Shown here one piece after another: positions 35,880 to 46,980 of a DNA stretch of 64,000 nucleotides. Position 1 is the stretch's first letter; every line of letters starts with the position of its first letter. The notes beneath the pieces were generated by a model, which ran no database searches, had not been told where the DNA came from, and saw only the letters and a program-made list of their open reading frames with translations. The DNA lies in contig JAHQIY010000004.1 in assembly GCA_019054805.1 (NCBI GenBank), forward strand, positions 2,294,001-2,358,000. Direction: 5' to 3'. Source of the DNA: Brachionus manjavacas (Eukaryota > Rotifera > Eurotatoria > Ploima > Brachionidae). The translations under genes and the position numbers were made by a program.

Positions 35880-38800
35880 TATTTTAAAAAATTGAAAACA
35901 AAACAGACTGACAAAATGTGGGAAAAAATTTAGTCCAGTGATTACTAGTATGCTTTCGAGATCTTTGTATATTTGTGATGGTAGAGTTAACTTTTTTAAA
36001 TAAAATAAATTAATGAGAATGAAAATTTTTTTAAACTAATTTTTAAATTTATTTTTAAAAAATAATCCGGTCAAATTTTATGAAAAAAATAATTGACCAC
36101 TCTACCAATATGTATGTTAGGGCTCTCAGAATCTGACATATATCTATCACAATGTGGCTTAAAACATAAAACTTATTACTTAAAACTTCTTTAATAATTT
36201 TGTTGATTATGTGATTATGTGACTAACTGATCAAAAAACCTACTAGACCCCAAAATATAGACTATACATAAAATAGAAAAATATGTGCTTATATAATCAG
36301 TTATTAAGATATAAAAAAGAGAAATAAAAATTAAAAAAGATTTATGGAATCGAAAATGAATAGCGAGAAATAAATTTATTTAAAGCTACAAAAGTAAAAA
36401 TTTATTAGAATTGGAAGGAATTAGCAATTAATTAAATTTTGTCAGAATAAACAATTAATTTACACTTTCAATAGTTTATTTTATAAGGCTTAAAATTTAT
36501 TATTTTTTTGAAAATTGAATTTTATTGTTAATTTATTTTAGTATCAAAATCAATCGCTTGAAAACAATTCAGAATAAGAAAATTTGAATTTTTTTTAAGC
36601 ATTTGAAGCTAAATTTTAATCGTTTTTAAATAATGTTTATTTGTCTTTTTATCTCTATATTTGAAACAAAGCATATAAACAAATTTGAACAGTCAGTCAA
36701 TTAAAAAAATATAATTTAAAATTTTTCAAAATAATTCAGTAAATTTATTCATGATGTAATTTTAATTGGATTTTTCAATTTTTTTTGTAAAAATACTAAT
36801 ATATATGAATATTTTCTATATAAAAATCAATATCCGAAATATCTTTTTTATAGTTTTAATTTTCTTTTTAATTTTTCTTTTTATTTAGCACCTTGTAAAG
36901 ATTTATTATTCATAGCTCTACACACTGAGATGTTAAATAAAAAAAATCTTAAAGATCCCATAACTTTAAATAATATTTTTTTGGAGATTTACAGTTTAAA
37001 AAAAAAATCGCTAAATATTTTAAAATTTTTTGACATCTAACGATTAAAGAATAAAGATCATTTTTGATAATTTTTTTGTAAAAGTGCTAATTGTTTGATA
37101 TTAGATGATTATTTTTAAAGTGAAATATTATTTTTGATGATATCTGAAAATTCATGACTAATTTGTGCTAAATGAAATAAGCGATCATGTCACCAAAATT
37201 TTTATCAAATAAATTCTTCTTGAAGGAGCTTTTTTGAAAATTTCATTAAAACACTTTCCTTTAGATCTACTTAAACTATAAAAACAATATTAGAACAAAA
37301 TATGATTTAACTTTTAGTCTAAAACTAAATTAAATAAATTATTTTTTTTTTATATCTTTTCAAAGATAAGTAAAAACAATATCTTAATTTTTATTTAAAA
37401 AAAATCTATCCATAATAATTATTATATAAAGCAGATTTTTGAGTATAAGTACTAATAATAAAATGAAAAAAAACACATTTTTTTCGCAAAATTGAGACTT
37501 TTTATTTTAAAATAATCATTAAAAATAATTTGTTTTTTTTATTTCTATTTTAACTGTAGTTCTGTTTGACATGTTATTATGAAACTAACATGGTTCTGAA
37601 AGGAATTTCTCTGATCACTTCAAGTTGCCCTGAGGCGTTCCCAAAATTATTTTAATTAAAAAGATTGTTCCTTCTTCCTTTTTCAGCAATTTTATAAAAA
37701 ATTAGCATGTAAAAGGTAAAGTCTTATAATATTTAAATACAGTTTTACATAATAATTGTCATTATGAATAATCCTGAAGAGGTATATTTCACACAAATGT
37801 TTGAATATGTCCGCTCAGAATTTATAAATACATTGAAGTCAATGTTTAAAATTTCTTCTTTTAAAGCTCCGATATTTTTTAAAAAATTTTGATCTTGTGT
37901 GAAATTTATAAAGATTACTTTCACTAATTAATAGTTGTAGCCTTATCTAACTTAATGAACCAAATATCCCATAATCATTACTTATTATTTAGCTCTTTTC
38001 TGCACCCTTAACTTTTACCATGTGTAATGCCGAGAAATAAATCTTTCCTATTCCCTTGTTATTTTAACATAAATAAAACAAGCAAATTTGAAGCGGATTC
38101 AAGAATTTTAACTTATGAAAAAGCTTAGTCTTTGATTTAATTATCTTCAATCATAAAATTTATGCCTTCTTACCATGGGGACTGCATTTTCCAAATATAA
38201 CACTTTAAAAGACTTTCTGTTAACATTTTTAAATGAGTTTTATGTTTTAAAAAAATCGAAAAATAAAATTTTATTTAAGTTTTAAATTTTATATAAATTT
38301 TAATTGATTGATTGAATTTAGATCATGACCATGAACTCAAATTTAATAAAAAAAAACACGAAATAATTAAAAAATATAAAAAAAACAAAAAATTTCGTTT
38401 TTAGTTTAACTAATTTACGATTTAAATTTTAATTTTTTTTAATAAATCTAATTAGCTTTCACATTAGCGCAGATAGTAACACCAAATGTATCACAAAACC
38501 TAAACGATAAAAATGCGACTTTTTTATTGAATAATTTTTTTAAAGACTTCGTAATGAAATTTTCATTTCTATTTTGTCAACATTATTTAATTTAGTTATC
38601 TAACTATTATATATTACTGTGTTGTTCAAAGGTTATTAAGTGCCTTGATATGAATTTAAATTTTTTTGAAGTCAAGTCATTTTACCTTTTCTAAAAGAAA
38701 TTTTGGATTCAATTTATTCTTTCTCAAGTCAATAGAGAAATTAAAGCGATATAAATTGATTTGGAGAAATATCAAATTAAAAAAAATTTCTAAAAAAAAA

Positions 38801-39440
38801 TTCAAAAATTTAAAAGTTAACTTTCAAAATAAAAGCTATGAAAAATTTTTAAAATAAATTTTGACATTCATTTTTTAGATTTAGATCTATTAGCATAAAG
38901 TTCTCATTTATTCTAAAAATTGATTTCATACAGCTGATTTAAAAATAATCTACATGATGGTGTAAAAATAATCACAATTTCATTTAAAGTCAGGGCAAAA
39001 TTATTTTTCAAATCTAAAGAATTTAATCTTTCTTTAATATTTTAATGGAAAGATTTTGAGACAAACTGAGTAAATTTAATAATACTAATTAATTAAATAA
39101 TTTAAGAAAATCATTGCAGATAAAATGCGAAATTTTTTTAGAAAAACAGATAATTAATATCATAGTAAAGATAAAACAGCGCTTTTAAATATTTGATTTT
39201 TTTGTTGAAAAAAAATTTGACTGAAGGGGTTAGGCTATCGAAAACAGTGTAAAGCCACAGGTTTCGGACTTTAGAGAATCAATCAATAAAATTAATTACA
39301 TTTAGCTTAAAGTTACATGGAATCCGAAGTTATAACAAAAATAGAATGGTTTACATAGCAGCACAAATGTGTGCTTTAGCTGCAATTTATTTAAGAACAC
39401 TTAGTACAAGAGAGTAAGCAAAGAAATGTCAAGACTTTGG
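35880..39440. other. Gene desert
   Basis: Extremely AT-rich DNA with no credible frame, RNA or repeat boundary. Confidence 0.45.
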
Positions 39441-39443
39441 TCT

Positions 39444-39720
39444 TAAAAACAGTACTAGTAGTAGTAATAAGAACTGCAGTATAGAATAAATCTACACTAA
39501 CACCAAACAGCGTTTAGCTCAAGTTGAGCTGTGACAGTCTTTCTTCGCTTTCTCTGCACCATTCTAAACACTTCTTAATCAATAGCCGATTTGAGGCTAT
39601 TGACTGTTTCAGCATTCACCACATTTTGTGGCAAATCATTCCACCTTGACACAATTCTGCTTGTTAAAAAATAATTTCTAATTTCTTAATAAGCTTCATG
39701 TTATGCTCTCTTCTAAGATT
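39444..39720 (-). mobile_element. LINE 3' end, minus-strand copy
   Basis: Near-identical in reverse to 2570-2880: VSRWNDLPQNVVNAETVN on the minus strand, then the same 3' UTR (TAAACGCTGTTTGGTGTTAG) and a TAC-type trinucleotide tail. It ends about 280 bp upstream of the GPCR start. Unlike the 2.6 kb copy it keeps the segment that codes around 'AIDXEVF', so the two are separate insertions. Confidence 0.75.
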
Positions 39721-40002
39721 CATTTTCTAACTTAACTTAGAAAAAAAATTGAAAAAAAAATTAACAGAGGGAAATAGGTGAAACCATTAAAAATTTTATT
39801 GAAAAAAAAATTTTTGTGTCAACAATTTAAGTAAATTTTTCAACAACATTTGCGATTCTTTTTATCTTTTATTAATTGTCGTTGATTTAAAATTTAAGAA
39901 GATCAAATTGATCTGAAAGATTTGTTTGCATTCAACTTCCTTCATTTAATGAAATTTCAAACAATTTAGAAAGGATGTAATTTTAATAGAAACAATCTAA
40001 AA

Positions 40003-41226
40003 ATGGTACACAAATTTCATGCAACATTAATTCTATCGAGCATGATAGCAGCAATCGAATCCCGCTCAAACGATTCCCACTTGCCGACAGCATTTCATCA
40101 AATGCATTCCATGCCCACCAATGACTCATCTTCTCAACTGTCTCGGTATGTAACCGGCATCTTTCTCTACTCTCTGACCATCTGGACCATCATCGGAAAC
40201 ATATTTGTGTGCATTGCCATCGCCACCAATCGCCAACTCAAACAAGGCGGAATGAGCAACTTTTTGATCGGAAATTTGGCTCTGAGCGACCTTCTGCTCG
40301 GCCTCACTGTCCTGCCCTTTTCAGCCACCCTGAGCACTTTCAAAGAATGGCTTTTTGGCAAGGCTCTATGCGACCTGTGGCTGTCGATTGACGTGTTGTG
40401 CTCAACTGCCTCAATATGGGGCCTGCTGGTTATTTCACTGGACCGGTACGTGGCCACCAACCATCCGATCCGATACCGCAAGCACAAGAACAACTTCAAA
40501 ATGGCCCTGCTCTATTGCACCATTTCATGGTTCATTTCGATCACCATCAGCCTTGGGCCGTTGACAGTCGATCCGCAGCAGTCCGGACTCAAAAAAATCC
40601 ACAACTCGAGCAACTTGTACCAATGTGTTTTATTTCAGACACCCTCTTTCGTTATAATTTCAAGTCTATTTTCTTTTTATCTACCTTTGGTGCTCATGAT
40701 AACCCTCTACACAGGTGTTTTTCTCAAAATAAGACAACAGTCGAAGCTGATGTTCAAAACGAACCAGTCGGTGGTGATCGATGCGAAAGGCGATGGTCGC
40801 GAGTTGGTTAGAAAGCGTCCGATTGGACACACGCATCAGCATGCCGCCGAGGCCAAGGTCACCAAGACTTTGGCAATTATAATGGGTGTATTTGTGGCCT
40901 GTTGGCTGCCATTTTTCATTGTTTACATAGTGCGTTCTCAACTGAGCAATGCGGGCAGTATTTCTGACAACTTTATGGATGTGTTCATTTGGCTCGGCTA
41001 CTTCAATTCGGCTCTCAATCCCATACTCTATGCTATATTGAACAAGAATTTCCGCATTGCTTTTTCGGACATAGTTGTGTGTAGATGTTTTAGTAAAGCT
41101 AGAGACTTTATGAACAAGTCGCTGAGTAAGCGAAGATCGCCAAAAAATCAACAAAAGAGCCAAAGGATACAGGTTGCTCTGGAAAGCGACAAAGCAGAGT
41201 GTTTTATTGATCCGCTTGTATCTTAG
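40003..41226 (+). CDS. Biogenic-amine class A GPCR (octopamine / dopamine D1-like)
   Basis: A single-exon gene for a 407-residue seven-helix receptor at the plasma membrane, expected to bind a small amine and couple to a G protein. Landmarks in order: N66 in TM1, D96 in TM2, C123 pairing with C208 of loop 2, amine-binding D130 in TM3, DRY at 147-149, W176 in TM4. Serines 220, 221 and 224 lie ahead of P228 in TM5, as in catecholamine receptors. CWLPFF is at 300-305, W330 and Y333 in TM7, and NPILY at 339-343. Cys 360 and 362 after helix 8 could be palmitoylated. N-glycosylation sites lie at N23, N40 and N201. Loop 3 is short and basic. Tyr at position 6.55 (Y308) favours octopamine- or tyramine-type ligands, while TM6 wording (IIMGVFVACWLPFF) is closest to D1 and beta-type receptors; the exact ligand is open. 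The start context AAAATGG is good. The GC content is far above the flanks. Confidence 0.93.
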   Translation: MVHKFHATLILSSMIAAIESRSNDSHLPTAFHQMHSMPTNDSSSQLSRYVTGIFLYSLTIWTIIGNIFVCIAIATNRQLKQGGMSNFLIGNLALSDLLLGLTVLPFSATLSTFKEWLFGKALCDLWLSIDVLCSTASIWGLLVISLDRYVATNHPIRYRKHKNNFKMALLYCTISWFISITISLGPLTVDPQQSGLKKIHNSSNLYQCVLFQTPSFVIISSLFSFYLPLVLMITLYTGVFLKIRQQSKLMFKTNQSVVIDAKGDGRELVRKRPIGHTHQHAAEAKVTKTLAIIMGVFVACWLPFFIVYIVRSQLSNAGSISDNFMDVFIWLGYFNSALNPILYAILNKNFRIAFSDIVVCRCFSKARDFMNKSLSKRRSPKNQQKSQRIQVALESDKAECFIDPLVS

Positions 41227-41292
41227 GTGTGGTGTGATTTTTCCGCTTTTTTTTCCTACAATTTTTATTTTTTCACGATAAATTTTTAAATG

Positions 41293-41298
41293 AATAAA
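41293..41298 (+). promoter_or_regulatory. Possible poly(A) signal of the GPCR gene
   Basis: AATAAA lies 67 bp after the stop codon. In DNA this AT-rich the hexamer is frequent, so the call rests on position only. Confidence 0.4.
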
Positions 41299-41436
41299 AT
41301 TTAGTAAAATTTTTTAATATTTTTTTAATAATTTTTGGTCTTTATTTATTTCTTCAGCTTTGTTTTTATTGCTAATTTTTCTTTTTATCAGCAAAACTAT
41401 TCGTTCATATTTTTTCTTACTTCTAATTTATTTTTT

Positions 41437-41800
41437 CCCAGCATAAATATTTTTTTTACCATTTTTATTTATTAATTTGCTTCATCTGTAGCGAACTAAA
41501 GCTCCTGCAAATTAAAAAAATAAAAAAAATAAAAAATAGAGAAAAATAAAATAAAAGTAAAATAAGTAAAAATGTAATATAAAAGACAATTAAAATAGAC
41601 AAATTGTTAGTAATTACAGGAGCATAATATTTAAATATTGATCAAATCAGGAAAAAAAGAAGAAATAGTAATATAGTAATTACACAACAGAGTCGGGTAT
41701 TCGACATATCTTTATTTATTTATTATTTAGTTGTTTTTCTATTCGAGCATAAGCTCCTTCAGATAAATAAAAAAAAATAAAATGATATTAAAATATTTTA
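41437..41800. repeat. Two copies of an ATTTATTT...GCTCCTTCAG repeat
   Basis: A T-rich ATTTATTT tract is followed by GCGAACTAAAGCTCCTGCA (about 41490-41510) and again by CGAGCATAAGCTCCTTCAG (about 41735-41755), then an A-rich tail. The same arrangement recurs at 55966-56030 (GAGCAAATGCTCCTTCAG) and at 63868-63925 (CGGGTTAATGCTCCTTCAG). It may be the end of a SINE or another transposon; no internal promoter boxes were recognised. Confidence 0.5.
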
Positions 41801-41999
41801 AATTTGAAGTAAGTTTTGTTCATAAATCAATGAAAAGATGAAAAACAAAAAATAGTTAGTTTAGTTTTTTTAATTAAAAGGAGTTGGGAAAATAAATGAA
41901 TAAAAATAATATGAGAATCAGGAGAAAAAAAAGAATTTAATCGAAGTACAGACCCAGATATTTATGTGAGCTCTACTATAAAAGCAAGTGATATAATAA

Positions 42000-44900
42000 A
42001 CCTAATTTTGTAAATAAAATATATTATAGAACCTCCCTCTCTCAATCTCCTACTCCTACCCCTCTAAGCTTACATTGGTGATAGCGGTTGAGCTTATGAA
42101 TCGTAAGCCAACCATATTTGTGTTTGGAAGGTTCGAATAGAGAGAGTTAAAGAAGGCCGTGCAAGCACGCAGGAATCCGTGGTTGAGTTTGAGAGCATCA
42201 AACTAGTCACGCAGCGATCAGCCTTAGCACAAAGCCGATCGAGTTATGTTAAGCCAACAGTGTGAGCAAATTTTATTGTGTAAAGTCGATCACGCGCTAG
42301 TTGAAGGATTGAGTTGGAGGATAGTTCAGCCAATCAAATAAGACCAAAGAAAAGCACGCATGCAGAGCGTCAGTAAAAATTTTGTTGCAAGTTACAAATA
42401 GAATGATTGCAAGTAAAGCCAATCAAGGAATTAGAAAAAATTAGCACGCAGCAACACGCATCAGAAAACAATAGTTCCATTAAGTCTTTAGGAAATAGTG
42501 TTCAACGCAAACAATAGAGTCCTTGTTTGCTGTGCAAGAGAAACAAGAGAAGCTGAAAAATAACTTATAAGTATCGAAGCAAGCACTGCAGGGGATCAGT
42601 TATTCAGTGGGAAAAATTTTGTGAGAAATTTCCAAATTTTATTTTGTTGACGAATTTTTAGTAGATTCGGTAAGCTTAGGCAATGGCTAGAAAAAGTGCT
42701 AACCTATCGTATGATGGCGAAAACATGTCGTACGACGAGTTCTTCAATGCGTTTGGCTATGATTCTGTAATGTACATGTGGGGTGAGAAGCAAAAAGCCA
42801 AAGCGATCCAATTCTTTTTAATATGAAAAGCCAAGAAAGCGTACTAATCTATGAGAGTTGATGACAAAAACAACGTCGAGGCGATTTTCAAAGTGTTGAA
42901 GGAAATGGCAGTTAAACCGGCGAGCCATTATTTGAACATCTCCAACACAAGGACAATGAAACCAGGAGAAAAATTAGATAAATATTGCCGCGAGCTAGAG
43001 GTGCTGTTGAACAAAGCGATGCCAGGTTTGCAGGAGATATTCAAAGAGCAGCCACTCAAAGACAAAGTCATTAAAAGTCTTGCAGCTACAAATAAGTTAT
43101 TTCTAGAATAAGTCATTGATAAAAATGGGAAAGTAATTGTAGCTCAGTGCTAGAAGCGCGGTGAAAACGAGTCAGCTGATCAAGTCAATGCAGATGAAGT
43201 GACCAAAAACAAATTTGAGCGATGAGGCGGTTACAATACAACAAACGACAGGAAGCGAGCTAGCGTGAGTTTCTACTAACCAAAGGTACATAAATAATTT
43301 TCAGTCCAAATTTAACCGATTTTGGGGTAGCGGAGGGCATCATTTGGGCAAGTAGTGTAAGTGATGTGGAGGAAGATAAATCAATCTTTGTAAGCGTCAT
43401 AAACCTCGGTGACGAAGACCTCACAGTGATAAAAGATACAGAAATTGGTAAATGCGATGAAGCAGATCTACTCCAGCAGAATGAAAAAACACAGACCAAG
43501 CTACTTAAAGATGGCAAAATTAACTGGGATGCTATAAAAATTAATCCAAAACTGAGTCAAAAAAATCAGGTGAGGAATCGAAATCTGCTAGACAATACAA
43601 AAGCGCATTTCAATAGTCTGAATACGACACGGGCAAAACTGGTTTAACAGAACACACAGTTAAGACAGGCGATATGAAACCAATAAAGCAGAGACCATAT
43701 CTGTTACCACAAATTGCTCAAGAGGAAGTGCAACGGCTAGTAGACAACATGCTGGACAGGAACATAATTTCCGGAAGTCGGAGTCCTTGTTCTATCCGAT
43801 TAAGTTAGCTAAGAAGAAGATGCGAAGGGGTCAAAAGCAGAGCTTTAGGTTTTAAATTGATTGTTCAAAACTGAACAGCGGCACAATTAAAGATGCGTAT
43901 CCGTTGCCCAAATTGTCGAAACCATAGACGCGTTAGGAGGTTCACATTTCTTAACTTGTTTGCATATGGTGAGTGGATATTTGCAAATTTCGTTGGCGAA
44001 GGAAGAAAGACAGAAGACTGCGTTCACCGCCAACAACAAGCTTTACGAAATCAATTACATGTCGTTTGGACTTTGAAATGCACCACCAACATTCCAGAGA
44101 TTTATGGACAAGCTTATGGAGATATTGTCTTTGAAGTATTTTAATGTGTATTTGGACAATGTGATCATTTTTTTCGCCTTACTTTGATTCTCACCTAGAA
44201 CGTATGGATAAACACCCGAAATACAAACAGCTTTCGACACGCTTAAGAATAAGCTTATTACTAAACCAGTACTTTTATATCCAGACTTTAAAAAAGACTT
44301 TCACATTTTTGCGGACGCAAAAAATGTAGGGCGCAGTTTTATGTCAAGTAACAAATGGAGAGTATCTCCCAGTAGCTTTACAAGCCGATTGCTGAACAAA
44401 CATGAACGTAATTACTCAACCAGCGAGAAAGAAATGCTAGCAATCGTTTGGTCCTCAAGGTATTTCTCGATATACATCTACGGCAGGAATGTAACCTTTC
44501 ATACGGACGACAAACTGCCAAGCACCCTAGTCAAGGCAAAAGAACCGAACGGCAGGCTTTACAAGAAGATGCTGAATCTAAAAGAGTTGAACAATAAGAT
44601 TGTTTATTGTCCGGGGCCGCAGAATACGACAACATGGGAGAAGCTATTCGAAGGCTTGTGAATACAAAAGGATGAACTATGTTACAAGTATCAGCTAGGT
44701 GAAACAAACATCGTCGTACCGAAGCACTTAACTAAACAAATTTGCATGCTGTACCATGATTCCATTACCGCAGGACATTTAGGCTTTGAGAAGACATTTA
44801 AAACGATTTCGAGTAGATTCTATTGGCTGATAATGAAAGAAGAAATCTACGACTACTGCCATACATGTGATACTTGCCAAAAGCTAAAGCCATTGACAAT

Positions 44901-46340
44901 GGGAAACAAAAGCCCAATGGTTACTATTAAGGTAGTTAATCCATGAGATTTGGTGGGTATTGATGTAGCTGATCCGTTTAAAATCACGTCACGGGGCAAT
45001 ATATACATATTTTTGGCGATTTGTTTTGTTTTGAAATTTTGTATTACGGAAGCGACATCAAGCTTTACAGCTGAGCAGACAATTCGGTTTTTGGAAAGAA
45101 ACTATTGAGTATTTTTGGGGATCCATTTGCATTACTTAGTGATCAGGGTCGGAATTTTATTTCGAAGGTACTGGAGGACTTCTGCCAGAAGCACGGCATC
45201 AAGAAAATTCGGAACACTGCCTACCAACCACAGTGTAAAAGCTTAGCCGAACGAACTATTAAAACCATAAGGCAAATGATGAGTGTTTGAGTGAACGCGG
45301 AACACAAAAACTGGGATCGAGTACTGGAAAAGGTAACTTTCCCATACAACAATTCAGTACACAGCTCAACTTGTTTTAGTCGAAATCAGGTAATTTTAAT
45401 TAAGACTTGTGTGGTACACCAAAATAGGATGACCAAATACTTTATGAGACCCAAAGCTAAGTTTTGCGTTGAGTTGGATGACGACTAGGTCGAAGCAAAA
45501 ACCAAGGCATCGGCAAAAATTGCATATTTGAGACATATCAAAGCTGTTATAGAACCACTTCAGCGAAGCTGGGTTGAGCTCACACAGACGGGTGCACAAA
45601 AGACCAGTAGAGACAATGTTCCCGTAAAAATAATGTTTAAAACTTAGTACGTTAAAAATTCTATTTAATCAATCAATTTAACTTTTTTATAATCAATTTT
45701 ATTTAATTAATCTAATTATTTTGTTTCGATTTTATGTTTTGAGTATTAATTGTAAAATAAAAAAAGAAAAAATTTAACTTCGCTTACAGACAAAAAGTCT
45801 GCACGTAATAAACTATACGCTAAGAAATCTAAGCGGGATGGGAAAGCGCTGGATTATCAAAAGCTAAGCGCTCAGTTAATAATAATTTAAAAAAAAAAGA
45901 AAAAATAAGAAATAGCAAATTACGATAATAGCCAGAAAACAAGGCGGCGAGATGGAAGTTATGCAAGAAGTGGTGGTAACGAATATCCCGCGTAGGAGAA
46001 ACATAAGAAAAGTTTTCCACGCGCTGATCAAAAACCGTGCGGCTGAGGAAGGGATGTCGCGTGTCCTTTATTTTCACCTGGTGTGGATGGCACACATGGA
46101 CCAGATCATTGATTCATGTGTATGGAGAATGCCATGGACAATGAGCGGGCAGTAGAGTGAACAATGAGGTTCGAAAACGAGCCTCTCTACTTCTCCGCTC
46201 AAAGGTCCCTGGTCCTCAACAGGGACAGAATGGCTTCACCGCCATGATACCCAGCGTCAGCAACAGCAGCAACTGCATTGCCTCACGGACCCAGTTAAGA
46301 AGTCGAGGACGAGGATGGCGAAGGACAAATGCGGAATAAT
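42000..46340 (+). mobile_element. Ty3/Gypsy LTR retrotransposon fossil
   Basis: A broken LTR retrotransposon of the Ty3/Gypsy group. Parts in order: a leader with a primer-site-like sequence near 42070, a gag-like region (about 42680-43110), a protease/reverse-transcriptase region (about 43260-44190), an RNase H region (about 44190-44660) and an integrase with zinc-binding and catalytic domains (about 44700-45490). A GC-richer tail (about 45830-46340) has no recognised homology. Pieces of several domains are readable, but it has on the order of ten or more breaks and cannot be functional. Paired LTRs were not found, so the outer limits are approximate. Its base composition is richer in G+C than the flanks, which suggests moderate rather than great age. 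Confidence 0.85.
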
Positions 46341-46559
46341 AAGAGATTCTATTTTTTTAGAAATCCATTTTCTTGACATTTGATGATCCTGATTGAATTT
46401 CACGAAATTTGTTGCTGACTTCAATTATATTTGGATTTGATTTTAAGCATGATGCAAGGTGCCAAGTCAATTAATACACTTGAAATTTATTGGATCTTGA
46501 ACTCGACCTTTTTTAATATGTATGATGGTTTCTTTGAATAAATCTAATGTATGTTTTAT

Positions 46560-46980
46560 CTTTATTACAAGATTGTGTTTTTTTTCAAAGTGTTTGGCAG
46601 TTAAAGCATTGAATAGGGATTGTCTCGAATTTCCACTAACTTACTCTAATTTGCATTAGTTCCATTCTGAACAATCCATTTTATGTAATTTCGCTAAATT
46701 TTTCTTGATTAGAAGTGACTGCCTCGACTATTGATAGCTTTAGAGCAGTTAATTTTTTGGTCATTCGAAGGACATCATGAATATCAAAGATTTCTTAGAA
46801 AAATTTTTGCATTTTTCAGATTCAACATCGAATTTAAATTCTTCTATGTACAAGGCAAGGTAGCGTTTTTTATTCTTTAGTTTTTCTGTTATTACATACT
46901 TTAAAGCATCACTTGGCCATTTTTTAAAGGAGTCAGCTTTAGATTCATCTTTACTTGACTATAATTTTTGTTACTCTAAA
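46560..46980 (-). pseudogene. Decayed retroelement fragment, zinc-knuckle-like
   Basis: Minus-strand pieces contain a CFNC-type zinc-knuckle-like string and, upstream, a Lys/Glu-rich frame. This could be a LINE ORF1 or another retroelement nucleic-acid-binding protein. It is broken and too short to place. Confidence 0.25.

Noticed and set aside
40681-41163. 160-codon frame antisense to the GPCR
   Set aside because: Shadow of a GC-rich coding region; no domain landmarks, while the plus-strand frame has every class A receptor motif.
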